Shown piece by piece: positions 53,947 to 62,515 of a DNA stretch of 64,000 bases (the stretch's first letter is position 1; each line of letters begins with the position of its first letter). Under the pieces are notes generated by a model, which saw nothing but the letters and a program-made list of their open reading frames with translations, did no database searches and was not told the DNA's origin. The stretch lies in contig NZ_FOVH01000003.1 in the NCBI RefSeq assembly GCF_900115095.1, forward strand, positions 558,001 to 622,000, in the 5' to 3' direction. The stretch comes from Actinomadura madurae. Lineage in GTDB: Bacteria; Actinomycetota; Actinomycetes; Streptosporangiales; Streptosporangiaceae. The translations under genes were made by a program, and so were the position numbers.

Positions 53947-54963
53947 TCAGGAGATGCGGTTGGCGCCCGCGTAGTCGGAGCGGTCCGACATGTTGGAGAT
54001 CTTCACCACATCGCCGGTCTGCGGGGCGTGCAGGTACTTGCCGCCGCCGAGGTAGATGCCCATGTGGTGGAGGTTGCTGCCGAAGTACACGAGGTCGCCG
54101 GAGCGCAGGGCGCCGCGCGAGACCTTGGTGCCGAGGCCGAAGAGGTCGCCGGTGTAGTGGGGGAGCCCGGACTTGCCGACCTGGGCGTAGGCCCAGACGA
54201 CGAGGCCGGAGCAGTCGAAGCTGTTGGGGCCGGCGGCGGCCCACACGTAGGGGCTGCCGAGCTTGGTGAGGGCCTTGCGGGCCATCTTCGCGGGGAGCCC
54301 GGAGCCCTTCACGGTGGCGGTGAGGCCGCTGCGGGGGTCGCGGACGTGCGTGGTGGTCAGCTTGTCGAGGCGCTTCATCACCTCGGCGACCTTGGTCTTG
54401 GCCGCCGCGCGGGCCTTCTTGGCGTCCTCCCAGGCCTTCCTGACCTGCGCGGTCCTGGCCTCGGCGGTGCGCTGGGCGGCGTCGGCCTGGTCGATCTGCT
54501 TCTTCAGCGCGAGGACGGCGGTGGCCTGGTTCTGCGCGAGGTAGGCGCGGTCGGAGAGGCCTTCCGCCGAGCCGCCGGCGCCGAAGATGACGTCGGGGCC
54601 GCCGGCCATGTAGTTCGCGGCGGCCATCCGCCCGAGCTGCTGGCGGGCGGGTTCGGCGAGGGCGCGCAGGCGTCGCGCCTCCTGGGCGGCGGCCTGCTCG
54701 GCCTTGCGCGCCTTGCCGAAGTCGACGCGGGTCTTGTTGTACTTCTCGGTGAGGATCTCGGCTTCTTCGTTCAGCGCGTCGAGGCTCTTGCGCAGGCCCT
54801 TCTCCGTCGTCGGCGTCGGGCTCGGTGCGCTCGGCGCGGCGGCGAGCCGGAAGGGCTGCGCGGCGTGGGCGGTGACGGGCGCGGCGGCGCCGAGTCCGAT
54901 CAGGAGCAGGGTGGCGGCGGTGGCGGGCGTGATGCGCCGCCACCTGCGGGGATCCGGTGCCAA
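53947..54963 (-). CDS. secreted coiled-coil NlpC/P60 endopeptidase
   Basis: 338 residues from TTG 54963, with GAGGAGAGGAG ending 9 nt upstream; the open frame continues into the riboswitch and is not used. Signal peptide at residues 8-34 (RRITPATAATLLLIGLGAAAPVTAHAA). Residues 50-200 are a long coiled coil (LRKSLDALNEEAEILTEKYNKTRVDFGKARKAEQ, AQRTAEARTAQVRKAWEDAKKARAAAKTKVAEVMKRLDKL), as in RipA/CwlO-type hydrolases. The last 115 residues are the C40 peptidase: KLGSPYVWAAAGPNSFDCSGLVVWAYAQVGKSG with C251, NLHHMGIYLGGGKYL with H300. It should cut peptidoglycan stem peptides during growth or germination. Controlled by a ydaO riboswitch, hence by cyclic di-AMP. Confidence 0.93.
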   Translation of the reverse strand: MAPDPRRWRRITPATAATLLLIGLGAAAPVTAHAAQPFRLAAAPSAPSPTPTTEKGLRKSLDALNEEAEILTEKYNKTRVDFGKARKAEQAAAQEARRLRALAEPARQQLGRMAAANYMAGGPDVIFGAGGSAEGLSDRAYLAQNQATAVLALKKQIDQADAAQRTAEARTAQVRKAWEDAKKARAAAKTKVAEVMKRLDKLTTTHVRDPRSGLTATVKGSGLPAKMARKALTKLGSPYVWAAAGPNSFDCSGLVVWAYAQVGKSGLPHYTGDLFGLGTKVSRGALRSGDLVYFGSNLHHMGIYLGGGKYLHAPQTGDVVKISNMSDRSDYAGANRIS

Positions 54964-54985
54964 GCCGGTGTTCTCCTCTCCTCGT

Positions 54986-55097
54986 ACGCCTACCGGGTTA
55001 GCTGACGGGTTCGGGCCAGGAGTCGCCCTACGACGCGTGCGTCGATTCACCCCAGGGACCTGGGTCCCCGGTTCTCCCGTGCCGGGAGATTCGGCGT
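54986..55097 (-). promoter_or_regulatory. ydaO/yuaA cyclic di-AMP riboswitch
   Basis: Reading the reverse strand, the conserved pieces appear in order: ACGCCGAATC closing the P1 stem with GGCGT at the other end, ACCGGGGACCCA, GGGGTGAATCG, GTAGGGCGAC, CCCGAACCCGTCAGC and TAACCCGGTAGGCG. These match the ydaO consensus (Rfam RF00379) as I know it. The Shine-Dalgarno of the hydrolase begins 3 nt after P1 (54983), so the aptamer could act on translation or on early transcription. In characterised cases, cyclic di-AMP switches the gene off. Confidence 0.92.
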
Positions 55098-55148
55098 CCC
55101 GGCCGCAGTCCCGGGGGGTGGGACTCCTGACGACCGGATCTCGGGCAG

Positions 55149-55176
55149 ATTACAAAGGATGAGCAAAGTTGGCCAA
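55149..55176 (-). promoter_or_regulatory. promoter driving the riboswitch and NlpC/P60 gene
   Basis: On the reverse strand TTGGCC (55176-55171), a 16-nt spacer and TGTAAT (55154-55149) would start RNA near 55142, about 45 nt before the aptamer. Confidence 0.5.
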
Positions 55177-55235
55177 TCGGGGCTCGTGGTGTCGGTGGTG
55201 CGAGCGGCTCGTGGTGGGTGGTACGCACGGCCAAG

Positions 55236-55241
55236 TAGAAT
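55236..55241 (+). promoter_or_regulatory. -10 box of typA
   Basis: TAGAAT in the divergent region gives a leader of about 45-50 nt before the typA ATG at 55296. The -35 region is weak. Confidence 0.4.
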
Positions 55242-55295
55242 GGGTTCGCCGCGTGTCGGCGGCCACTCCCGAACTCTCACGCAAGGCGAACCCGC

Positions 55296-57149
<1,854 letters not shown>

Positions 57150-57234
57150 CCTAGAGACCAGGCGTTACGGCGGACCGACGTTCCGGCTGTCCGCGGCGGA
57201 CCGAGCTTTCCGGCCGACCGAACGCCGAAGGGGC

Positions 57235-57325
57235 GGGGGCCGTCTGGTACCGGACGGCCCCCGTTCGCGTGCACAGGGGCGCGACGGCGGCGGCCCCGGG
57301 GATCGGATGATCCCCGGGGCCGCCG
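57235..57325. terminator. two strong hairpins between typA and the FHA gene
   Basis: GGGGGCCGTC (57235-57244) pairs with GACGGCCCCC (57253-57262), a 10-bp stem. CGGCGGCCCCGGGGATC (57288-57304) pairs perfectly with 57309-57325, a 17-bp stem with a GGAT loop. They lie between convergent genes and should insulate the operon from typA. No T-tracts. The stretch 57150-57234 holds nothing else. Confidence 0.75.
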
Positions 57326-57342
57326 TTCGCCGTGGTGGGCCG

Positions 57343-58683
57343 TCAGTTGAGCTGGACGGTCCCGGTGACGTCGGCGGCCAGGCGGAGCTGGTCGCCGTCG
57401 CGGAGCGGGGCCTCCACGCCGCGGGGGAGGCGCTCGCCGTTGACGAACGTCCCGTTGGTGGAGCCCTCGTCCCGGACCCAGGCCGTCCCGGACGGGTCGA
57501 GCCACACCGTCGAGTGGCGCCGCGACACGTTGTCGTACTGCGTGAACGTGGCGGCCACCGGCGACTGGCCCGCGTCCCGGCCGAGCACCAGGTGCTGGCC
57601 GACGGAGACCTTGAGCTCGCCCGTGGGGAACTGGACGCGCAGGACCGGCGTGCCCTTCTGCGGCAGCGGACGCAGGCACGAGTCGCACTGCGCGGCGCCG
57701 GGGTTGCTCAGCACGGCCTCGCAGTACGGGCACATGAACGCCGTGCTGTCGGGCGCGGGCGGGCGCTGCTGGTTCTGCTCGTGCGGCAGCAGCGTCGCCT
57801 CACGGCCGTGCGGCGGCAGCGGCGGCTGGCCCCCCATCTGAGGCTGGGGCGGCTGGCCGTACTGCGGCTGCTGCTGCGGGCCGCCGAACTGGTCGTTGGG
57901 ACCGGGCTGCGGGACGCCGTACTGCTCCTGCGGCTGGCCGTACTGCGGCTGCGGTGGCTGCCCGAACTGGTCCTGCTGCTGCGGTTGCCCGTACTGGTCC
58001 TGCTGGGGCGGCTGGCCGTACTGGTCCTGCTGGGGCGGTTGCCCGTACTGGTCCTGCTGCGGCTGCTGCTGGTAGGGGTCGGGAGCCGGAGGCTGCTGCT
58101 GTTGCGGAGCGCCCCACTGGTCCTGGGGCTGCTGCTGTTGCTGCTGCGGCATGCCCCACGGGTCCTGCGGCTGCTGCGGCTGGGGCGGCCCTCCGTGCTG
58201 GCCCGGACCGGGCTGGCCCTGTCCGTACTGCCCCTGCCCCTGCTCGGGCTGCCCGCCGTACTGAGGCTGCCCGCCGTACTGAGGCTGTCCGTACTGGCCC
58301 TGCCCCTGCTGCTCGGCGGGCTGCTGCTGGGGCATGGGCGGCCCCCAGGCGTCCGGTTGCTGCTGCTGCTGTTGCTGCTGCGGCGGGCCCCACGGGTCCG
58401 GCTGCTGCGCGGATGGCTGCTGAGGCTGCTGCTGGTACGGGTCGGCCTGCTGAGGCTGCCCGTACTGGGGCTGGCCGTGCTGCGGCTGCCCGTGCTGCGG
58501 GGCGCCGTACGGCTGGCCCTGCTGCGGACCCGGCGGCGGGGGGACCCGTTGCTGGTCGTACCCGCCCGGACCCGGCTGGGGCGCGCCGCCACCGGCGCGC
58601 GCGAGGTTGGCCCCGCAGCTCATGCAGAGCAGATCGCCCGGCTGGAACGGTTCGTCACAGACCGGACAGTTCAAGGTCGCCAT
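57343..58683 (-). CDS. FHA-domain protein with two zinc ribbons and a PQYG-rich linker
   Basis: 446 residues. An N-terminal zinc ribbon (C6, C9, C20, C23: NCPVCDEPFQPGDLLCMSCG), then about 280 residues of low-complexity Pro/Gln/Tyr/Gly with repeated QDQYGQPP and runs of up to eight Gln, then a second zinc ribbon (MCPYCEAVLSNPGAAQCDSCL), and a C-terminal FHA domain (HLVLGRDAGQSPVAATFTQYDNVSRRHSTVWLDPSGTAWVRDEGSTNGTFVNGERL) with the phosphothreonine-binding Arg, Ser and Asn. FHA domains read phosphothreonine; the kinase partner is not in this operon as seen. It is the last gene of the operon; its start overlaps the radical SAM gene by 13 nt. The linker could promote condensation. Confidence 0.9.
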   Translation of the reverse strand: MATLNCPVCDEPFQPGDLLCMSCGANLARAGGGAPQPGPGGYDQQRVPPPPGPQQGQPYGAPQHGQPQHGQPQYGQPQQADPYQQQPQQPSAQQPDPWGPPQQQQQQQQPDAWGPPMPQQQPAEQQGQGQYGQPQYGGQPQYGGQPEQGQGQYGQGQPGPGQHGGPPQPQQPQDPWGMPQQQQQQPQDQWGAPQQQQPPAPDPYQQQPQQDQYGQPPQQDQYGQPPQQDQYGQPQQQDQFGQPPQPQYGQPQEQYGVPQPGPNDQFGGPQQQPQYGQPPQPQMGGQPPLPPHGREATLLPHEQNQQRPPAPDSTAFMCPYCEAVLSNPGAAQCDSCLRPLPQKGTPVLRVQFPTGELKVSVGQHLVLGRDAGQSPVAATFTQYDNVSRRHSTVWLDPSGTAWVRDEGSTNGTFVNGERLPRGVEAPLRDGDQLRLAADVTGTVQLN

Positions 58684-59456
58684 GACACATCCCCCGAGCG
58701 CACCCCGGCGCGGTCGAGCCTCGACGTGAGGTGCTCCATGTCCCCTCTTCGCGGGATCCCGATGTAGTACACCCGCCTTCCCTCCGGCCCTTCGTCCACG
58801 GACACCTGTACTCGGGGCCCTCTTCCTTCTCCAGTGTTCCCGACGCCGGCCACCGCTTCGTACCGTTCGCGTCCCAGCGGGGACAGCGGCACGACGCGCT
58901 GGTTGGCCGACCCCCTCCAGAGTAGAGAGCCCTCCCCGGAGTGTCGCCCCCCCGGGTTGAGCCGGTCGACGTACGGCCCGGTGATCACGGCGTCACACAT
59001 GCCCAGGATCTCGCGCATCTCGGTGGTGCGCGAGAGCCGAGAGTAGACATATCCGCTGTAAACCAATATGTCCAACGCAATCGTCTCACGGCCGCGGGTG
59101 TCCTGCCACGTGCGGATACCGCGCAGCAGGGCGGCCAGTGCGGCCGGCTGCTGGAACGGCTCACCGCCCGAGATGGTCACCCCGTCGACCGGTTCCGGCA
59201 GGGACGCGAGCCATCCTAGAACCGCCTCGACCGGCACGGCCCTACCCGGGTCGGCCTCCCAGGTGTCACGCGACAGGCAGCCGTGGCAGTGCAGCGTGCA
59301 GCCCTGCGTCCAGATGCCCGCCCGGGTGCCGGGGCCGAGTGTGGTCACCGGATAGTGCGCCTTGGCGAGCAGCAGCGTCTCTCCGGCGCCCGCCCCGGCC
59401 GCCCCGCCCCCCGCGCCGCCGACGCCGCCCGCCCGTCCCGCGCGTTCCGGGCTCAC
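58671..59456 (-). CDS. NrdG-like radical SAM / 4Fe-4S protein
   Basis: 261 residues, GTG start in a GTGA overlap with the AAA+ gene. After a Gly/Ala-rich 25-residue lead, the core LLLAKAHYPVTTLGPGTRAGIWTQGCTLHCHGCLSRDTW carries the CxxxCxxC motif (C53, C57, C60) that holds the 4Fe-4S cluster with S-adenosylmethionine; VDGVTISGGEPFQQPAALAALLRGI is the GGE motif. It matches activating enzymes of the NrdG/PflA type. The last 80 residues (GPYVDRLNPGGRHSGEGSLLWRGSANQRVVPLSPLGRERYEAV) are family-like. No glycyl-radical enzyme is encoded nearby, so its target is unknown. Confidence 0.87.
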   Translation of the reverse strand: MSPERAGRAGGVGGAGGGAAGAGAGETLLLAKAHYPVTTLGPGTRAGIWTQGCTLHCHGCLSRDTWEADPGRAVPVEAVLGWLASLPEPVDGVTISGGEPFQQPAALAALLRGIRTWQDTRGRETIALDILVYSGYVYSRLSRTTEMREILGMCDAVITGPYVDRLNPGGRHSGEGSLLWRGSANQRVVPLSPLGRERYEAVAGVGNTGEGRGPRVQVSVDEGPEGRRVYYIGIPRRGDMEHLTSRLDRAGVRSGDVSWRP

Positions 59457-61357
59457 TGGAGGTCCAGATGGACGATGCTGCCCTCGCGCCGGATCCCGGT
59501 CACCGTGATCTTCTCGTCCGGGACGAGCTCCCGGTCGAACAGCGCGCGCGCCAGCGGGTTGACGAAGTGCGACTCCAGCGCCATGCCGATGCCGCGCCCG
59601 CCCTTGTCCAGCTCCTCGGTGCACCACGCGCGGAGCGTCTGCAGGGCGTCCCCCTTCACCGCGAGGAGGAGCCGGTGCTCGTCGGTGACCCGCCGGCAGA
59701 TGTTCGCGAACTGGAGGTCGAAGATCTTGTGCGCGGCCTCGCCGGAGATGAAGTCGAACACCACGATGTTGTCGCCGAACCGGTTGAGCAGCTCCGGCCG
59801 GTTCAGCACCTCGGTGAAGTGGTCGGCGACGGCGCCCTTGATCCGCTGCTCGACCTCGTCGTAGGCCATCCCGGGTGTGATGTTCTGCACACGGTCCGGC
59901 GGCGTGTACCCGGACCCGTCGCGGGTGGTGAGGTCCCGGCCCGGCACGAACATCCCGAGGTTCGAGGTGAAGATCAGGATCGACTCGGAGAAGTGCACGG
60001 TGTTGCCGCGCCCGTCGGTGAGCCGGCCGTCCTCCAGGATCTGCAGGAACTTGTCCAGGATCCGCGGGTGCGCCTTCTCGATCTCGTCGAAGAGGATCAC
60101 CCGGAACGGGTCCTCGCGGACGGCGTTGGTCAGCTCGCCGCCCGCCTCGTGGCCCACGTACCCGGGCGGCGACCCGATCAGCCGGTCGCCGGAGCCCTCG
60201 CCGGAGAACTCGCTCATGTCGAAGCGCAGGTAGGCCGACTCGTCCCCGAACACCAGCTCGGTGATCGCCTTGGCCAGCTCCGTCTTGCCGGTCCCGGTCG
60301 GGCCGGCGAAGAACAGCACGCCGCGCGGGCGGCTGCCGGACCGGGTCGCCTGCGCCCCCGACAGCCCGAGCACCGCCCGCTTGAGGATGTCGAGGGTCTT
60401 GGTGACCGCCTGCGGCTGCCCGATCACCCGCTCGGGGACGCGCTTCTCCCCCTCCAGCACCCGGCGCCGCAGATGGCCGCGGCTCCACGGGTTGTCGAGG
60501 ACGCCGAGCTTGTAGGTGCGGACCGCGTCGGGCAGGTCGGCGAGGTCGACGTTGCGCTCCTTCGCCAGCCGGGTCACCTCGATCATCGACTGCAGGGTGA
60601 GCCCGTCGGCCTGCTCGGCGAACGCGTCGCACGCCGCCGCCGCCACCTCGTCGGACCCGACGTCGCTGATCCCGAACGCGCGGGCCAGCAGCCGCGCCGT
60701 CTCCTGCCGGTCGCCGAGGTGCGGCCGCGGGATCGTGATCTCGCGGATGGTGTCGTTGTCGGCCGTCAGCCACGGCGGCAGGTCGCCCGGCCGCTCCACC
60801 AGCCAGATGATCGGGTTGTAGAGCGGCTTCGGCCGGGGCCCCGTCACCCGGACGGGACGGGCGGTGCGCGACAGCTTCGCGGCGAACCGGAAGAAGTCGC
60901 GCTCGGCCGGCTCCAGGTCCGTCGGGGTGCGGGCGATCCGGGACGCCGAGTCGATCACGAACGCGGCGCGCACGTTCTCCTTGGGACGGGCGACCGCGGC
61001 CAGGTGCCGGGTCAGCCCCTCCAGCGACGGCTTCTCGTCCGCCTTGATCTTGCCGATCAGCGTCTCGGCCGCCTGCGCCGCCTCGTCCGACCCCTCCGGG
61101 TAGACCTGCACGCCGTCCACCGGGTCGTACACGACCATGCAGGACGCGCCGCTGGACCGCAGCGTCTCCCACAGCAGCCCGCGCAGCGGCAGCAGCCGCG
61201 CCGGGCCGCCGCCCTCCGTCGGCGGCGCCAGGAAGCTGTCGTACAGGTTCCCGGACAGCACGTACTGCGAGTGCACCGACAGGGTCGCGTCCAGCTCGCG
61301 GATGAACGGCGGCCAACCCTGCAACCGCCCCCCCAGGGTCGGCGAATCAATGCTCAT
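59453..61357 (-). CDS. two-module AAA+ ATPase (ClpB-D2-like)
   Basis: 634 residues from ATG 61357. Residues 12-290 look like a degenerate AAA+ module: fold elements such as VRAAFVIDSASRIARTP, IIWLVERPGDLPPWLTADNDTIREITIPRPHLGDRQETARLLARAFG are present but there is no Walker A. Residues 310-634 are an intact Clp/Hsp100-type module: RVIGQPQAVTKTLDILKRAVLGLSG, Walker A GPTGTGKTE from G352, Walker B VILFDEIEKAHPRILDKFLQILEDGRLTD (D424/E425), FTSNLG sensor 1, and the C-terminal small domain with ELDKGGRGIGMALESHFVNPLARALFD. No Clp N-domain, middle domain or ClpP-binding loop seen. Likely a protein-remodelling motor for its operon partners. Confidence 0.87.
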   Translation of the reverse strand: MSIDSPTLGGRLQGWPPFIRELDATLSVHSQYVLSGNLYDSFLAPPTEGGGPARLLPLRGLLWETLRSSGASCMVVYDPVDGVQVYPEGSDEAAQAAETLIGKIKADEKPSLEGLTRHLAAVARPKENVRAAFVIDSASRIARTPTDLEPAERDFFRFAAKLSRTARPVRVTGPRPKPLYNPIIWLVERPGDLPPWLTADNDTIREITIPRPHLGDRQETARLLARAFGISDVGSDEVAAAACDAFAEQADGLTLQSMIEVTRLAKERNVDLADLPDAVRTYKLGVLDNPWSRGHLRRRVLEGEKRVPERVIGQPQAVTKTLDILKRAVLGLSGAQATRSGSRPRGVLFFAGPTGTGKTELAKAITELVFGDESAYLRFDMSEFSGEGSGDRLIGSPPGYVGHEAGGELTNAVREDPFRVILFDEIEKAHPRILDKFLQILEDGRLTDGRGNTVHFSESILIFTSNLGMFVPGRDLTTRDGSGYTPPDRVQNITPGMAYDEVEQRIKGAVADHFTEVLNRPELLNRFGDNIVVFDFISGEAAHKIFDLQFANICRRVTDEHRLLLAVKGDALQTLRAWCTEELDKGGRGIGMALESHFVNPLARALFDRELVPDEKITVTGIRREGSIVHLDLQ

Positions 61358-61393
61358 GCCCGCTCTACTCCCACCTGCCGGCACCCCTGCATC

Positions 61394-62515
61394 TCACTTG
61401 TGACGCTCGCGGGAGCGTTCGCGTTGGCCGGTACGGCCCCTAGTCTGCCGTGCCCCCTCCGAAACCGGCAGCTCACGCACGCCCGGGTCCAGCCGCCAGG
61501 CGACGTCCGAGCGGATCCCCGCGTCCGCCAGGCGCGCCCGCGCGGCCTCGAACGCCTCGCACCACTCCCGCTCCCGCTCGACGTCCAGCCGCCGGTCGTC
61601 CTCGCTCTCGGCGGGGCGCTCGCGCACCATCGACGCCCGGACGTGCGCGTCGTCGACGCGCATCCGCACGCTGTGGTCCGGCCAGGCGCCCTTCGTCAGC
61701 GTCACGGTGCCGTCCTCGGCCGTCAGCGTCTCGAACCCGGCCTGCACCTCGTACCCCATGTCCTCGAACGCGGCGGTGATCGATCCGAGCACGTACCGGC
61801 GCTCGGCCTCGGCCTGCTCGGCGGCGTCCCGCTCGGCCGCCCGCCGCCGTTCCTCGTCCCGGCGCTCCCGGACGCGGTCGTTCGCGGCCTGGATCCGCAG
61901 CCGCACCTCCTGCAGGACGTCCTCCGCCTCCTCCGGCGTCCCGATCCCGGCCAGCAGCCGCGCCGCCTCGACCACGGCCCGCCGCTCGGCCTCCCCGGCG
62001 TCGGGCAGCAGCCGCGCCATGATCCGTTCGAGGTGTTCCCGGACGTCCTCCCGCGGTGGCGGGGGCGCGTCCCGTCCGGTGCCGGTCTGGAGGCCCTCCG
62101 CGGGGACCTCGAAGATCTGCGTGCCGACCTGCGCGGCGAGATGCTCGGACAGGCGCCGCTCGGCCTCGTCCAGGACGGGGTCGGTGGCGGCGCACCAGGC
62201 CGTCAGCTCCTCGGGGGACCGGTCGGCCAGGTCGAGCGCGTCCGGCACCGCGACGTCCGCGCCGATCTTCGCGCGGGTCCCGGCCAGCGCGGCGATGCGC
62301 GCGTTGCGCTCCACGGCCTCCCGCAGCGCCCGCTCGTGCGTCTCCACCTCGGCGAGGGCGGCCGCGCGCGCCTCGGCCCGCCCGGCGGCGAGCGCGGCCA
62401 GCGCCTCCGCGCCGCGCCCGGCCAGCCCGGCGCCGTGGCCGAGGACGCGGTTCATGCCGAGGCTGAGCACGACCGCCGCGTCCAGGGCGATGTCCGCGTC
62501 GATCCCGCTGCTCAA
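61394..62515 (-). CDS. coiled-coil protein of the FHA/AAA+ operon
   Basis: 373 residues from TTG 62515 (TTGA overlap with the upstream gene, GGAGGGG 4 nt before). Mostly helical and charged: AGRAEARAAALAEVETHERALREAVERNARIAALAGTRAKIG, and VLQEVRLRIQAANDRVRERRDEERRRAAERDAAEQAEAERRYVLGSITAAFEDMGYEVQAGFETLTAEDGTVTLTKGAWPDHSVRMRVDD. The last 120 residues alternate strand and helix and may be a small folded domain; the tail is basic. No family recognised. It is presumably a structural or substrate-binding partner of the AAA+ protein encoded 36 nt downstream. Confidence 0.75.
   Translation of the reverse strand: MSSGIDADIALDAAVVLSLGMNRVLGHGAGLAGRGAEALAALAAGRAEARAAALAEVETHERALREAVERNARIAALAGTRAKIGADVAVPDALDLADRSPEELTAWCAATDPVLDEAERRLSEHLAAQVGTQIFEVPAEGLQTGTGRDAPPPPREDVREHLERIMARLLPDAGEAERRAVVEAARLLAGIGTPEEAEDVLQEVRLRIQAANDRVRERRDEERRRAAERDAAEQAEAERRYVLGSITAAFEDMGYEVQAGFETLTAEDGTVTLTKGAWPDHSVRMRVDDAHVRASMVRERPAESEDDRRLDVEREREWCEAFEAARARLADAGIRSDVAWRLDPGVRELPVSEGARQTRGRTGQRERSRERHK

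Noticed and set aside
58671..61316. Very long open frame of about 880 codons spanning the radical SAM and AAA+ genes
   Set aside because: Only its last 261 codons resemble a protein; the rest is an Arg/Gly/Ala-rich antisense-like reading of the AAA+ gene, typical of high-GC DNA.
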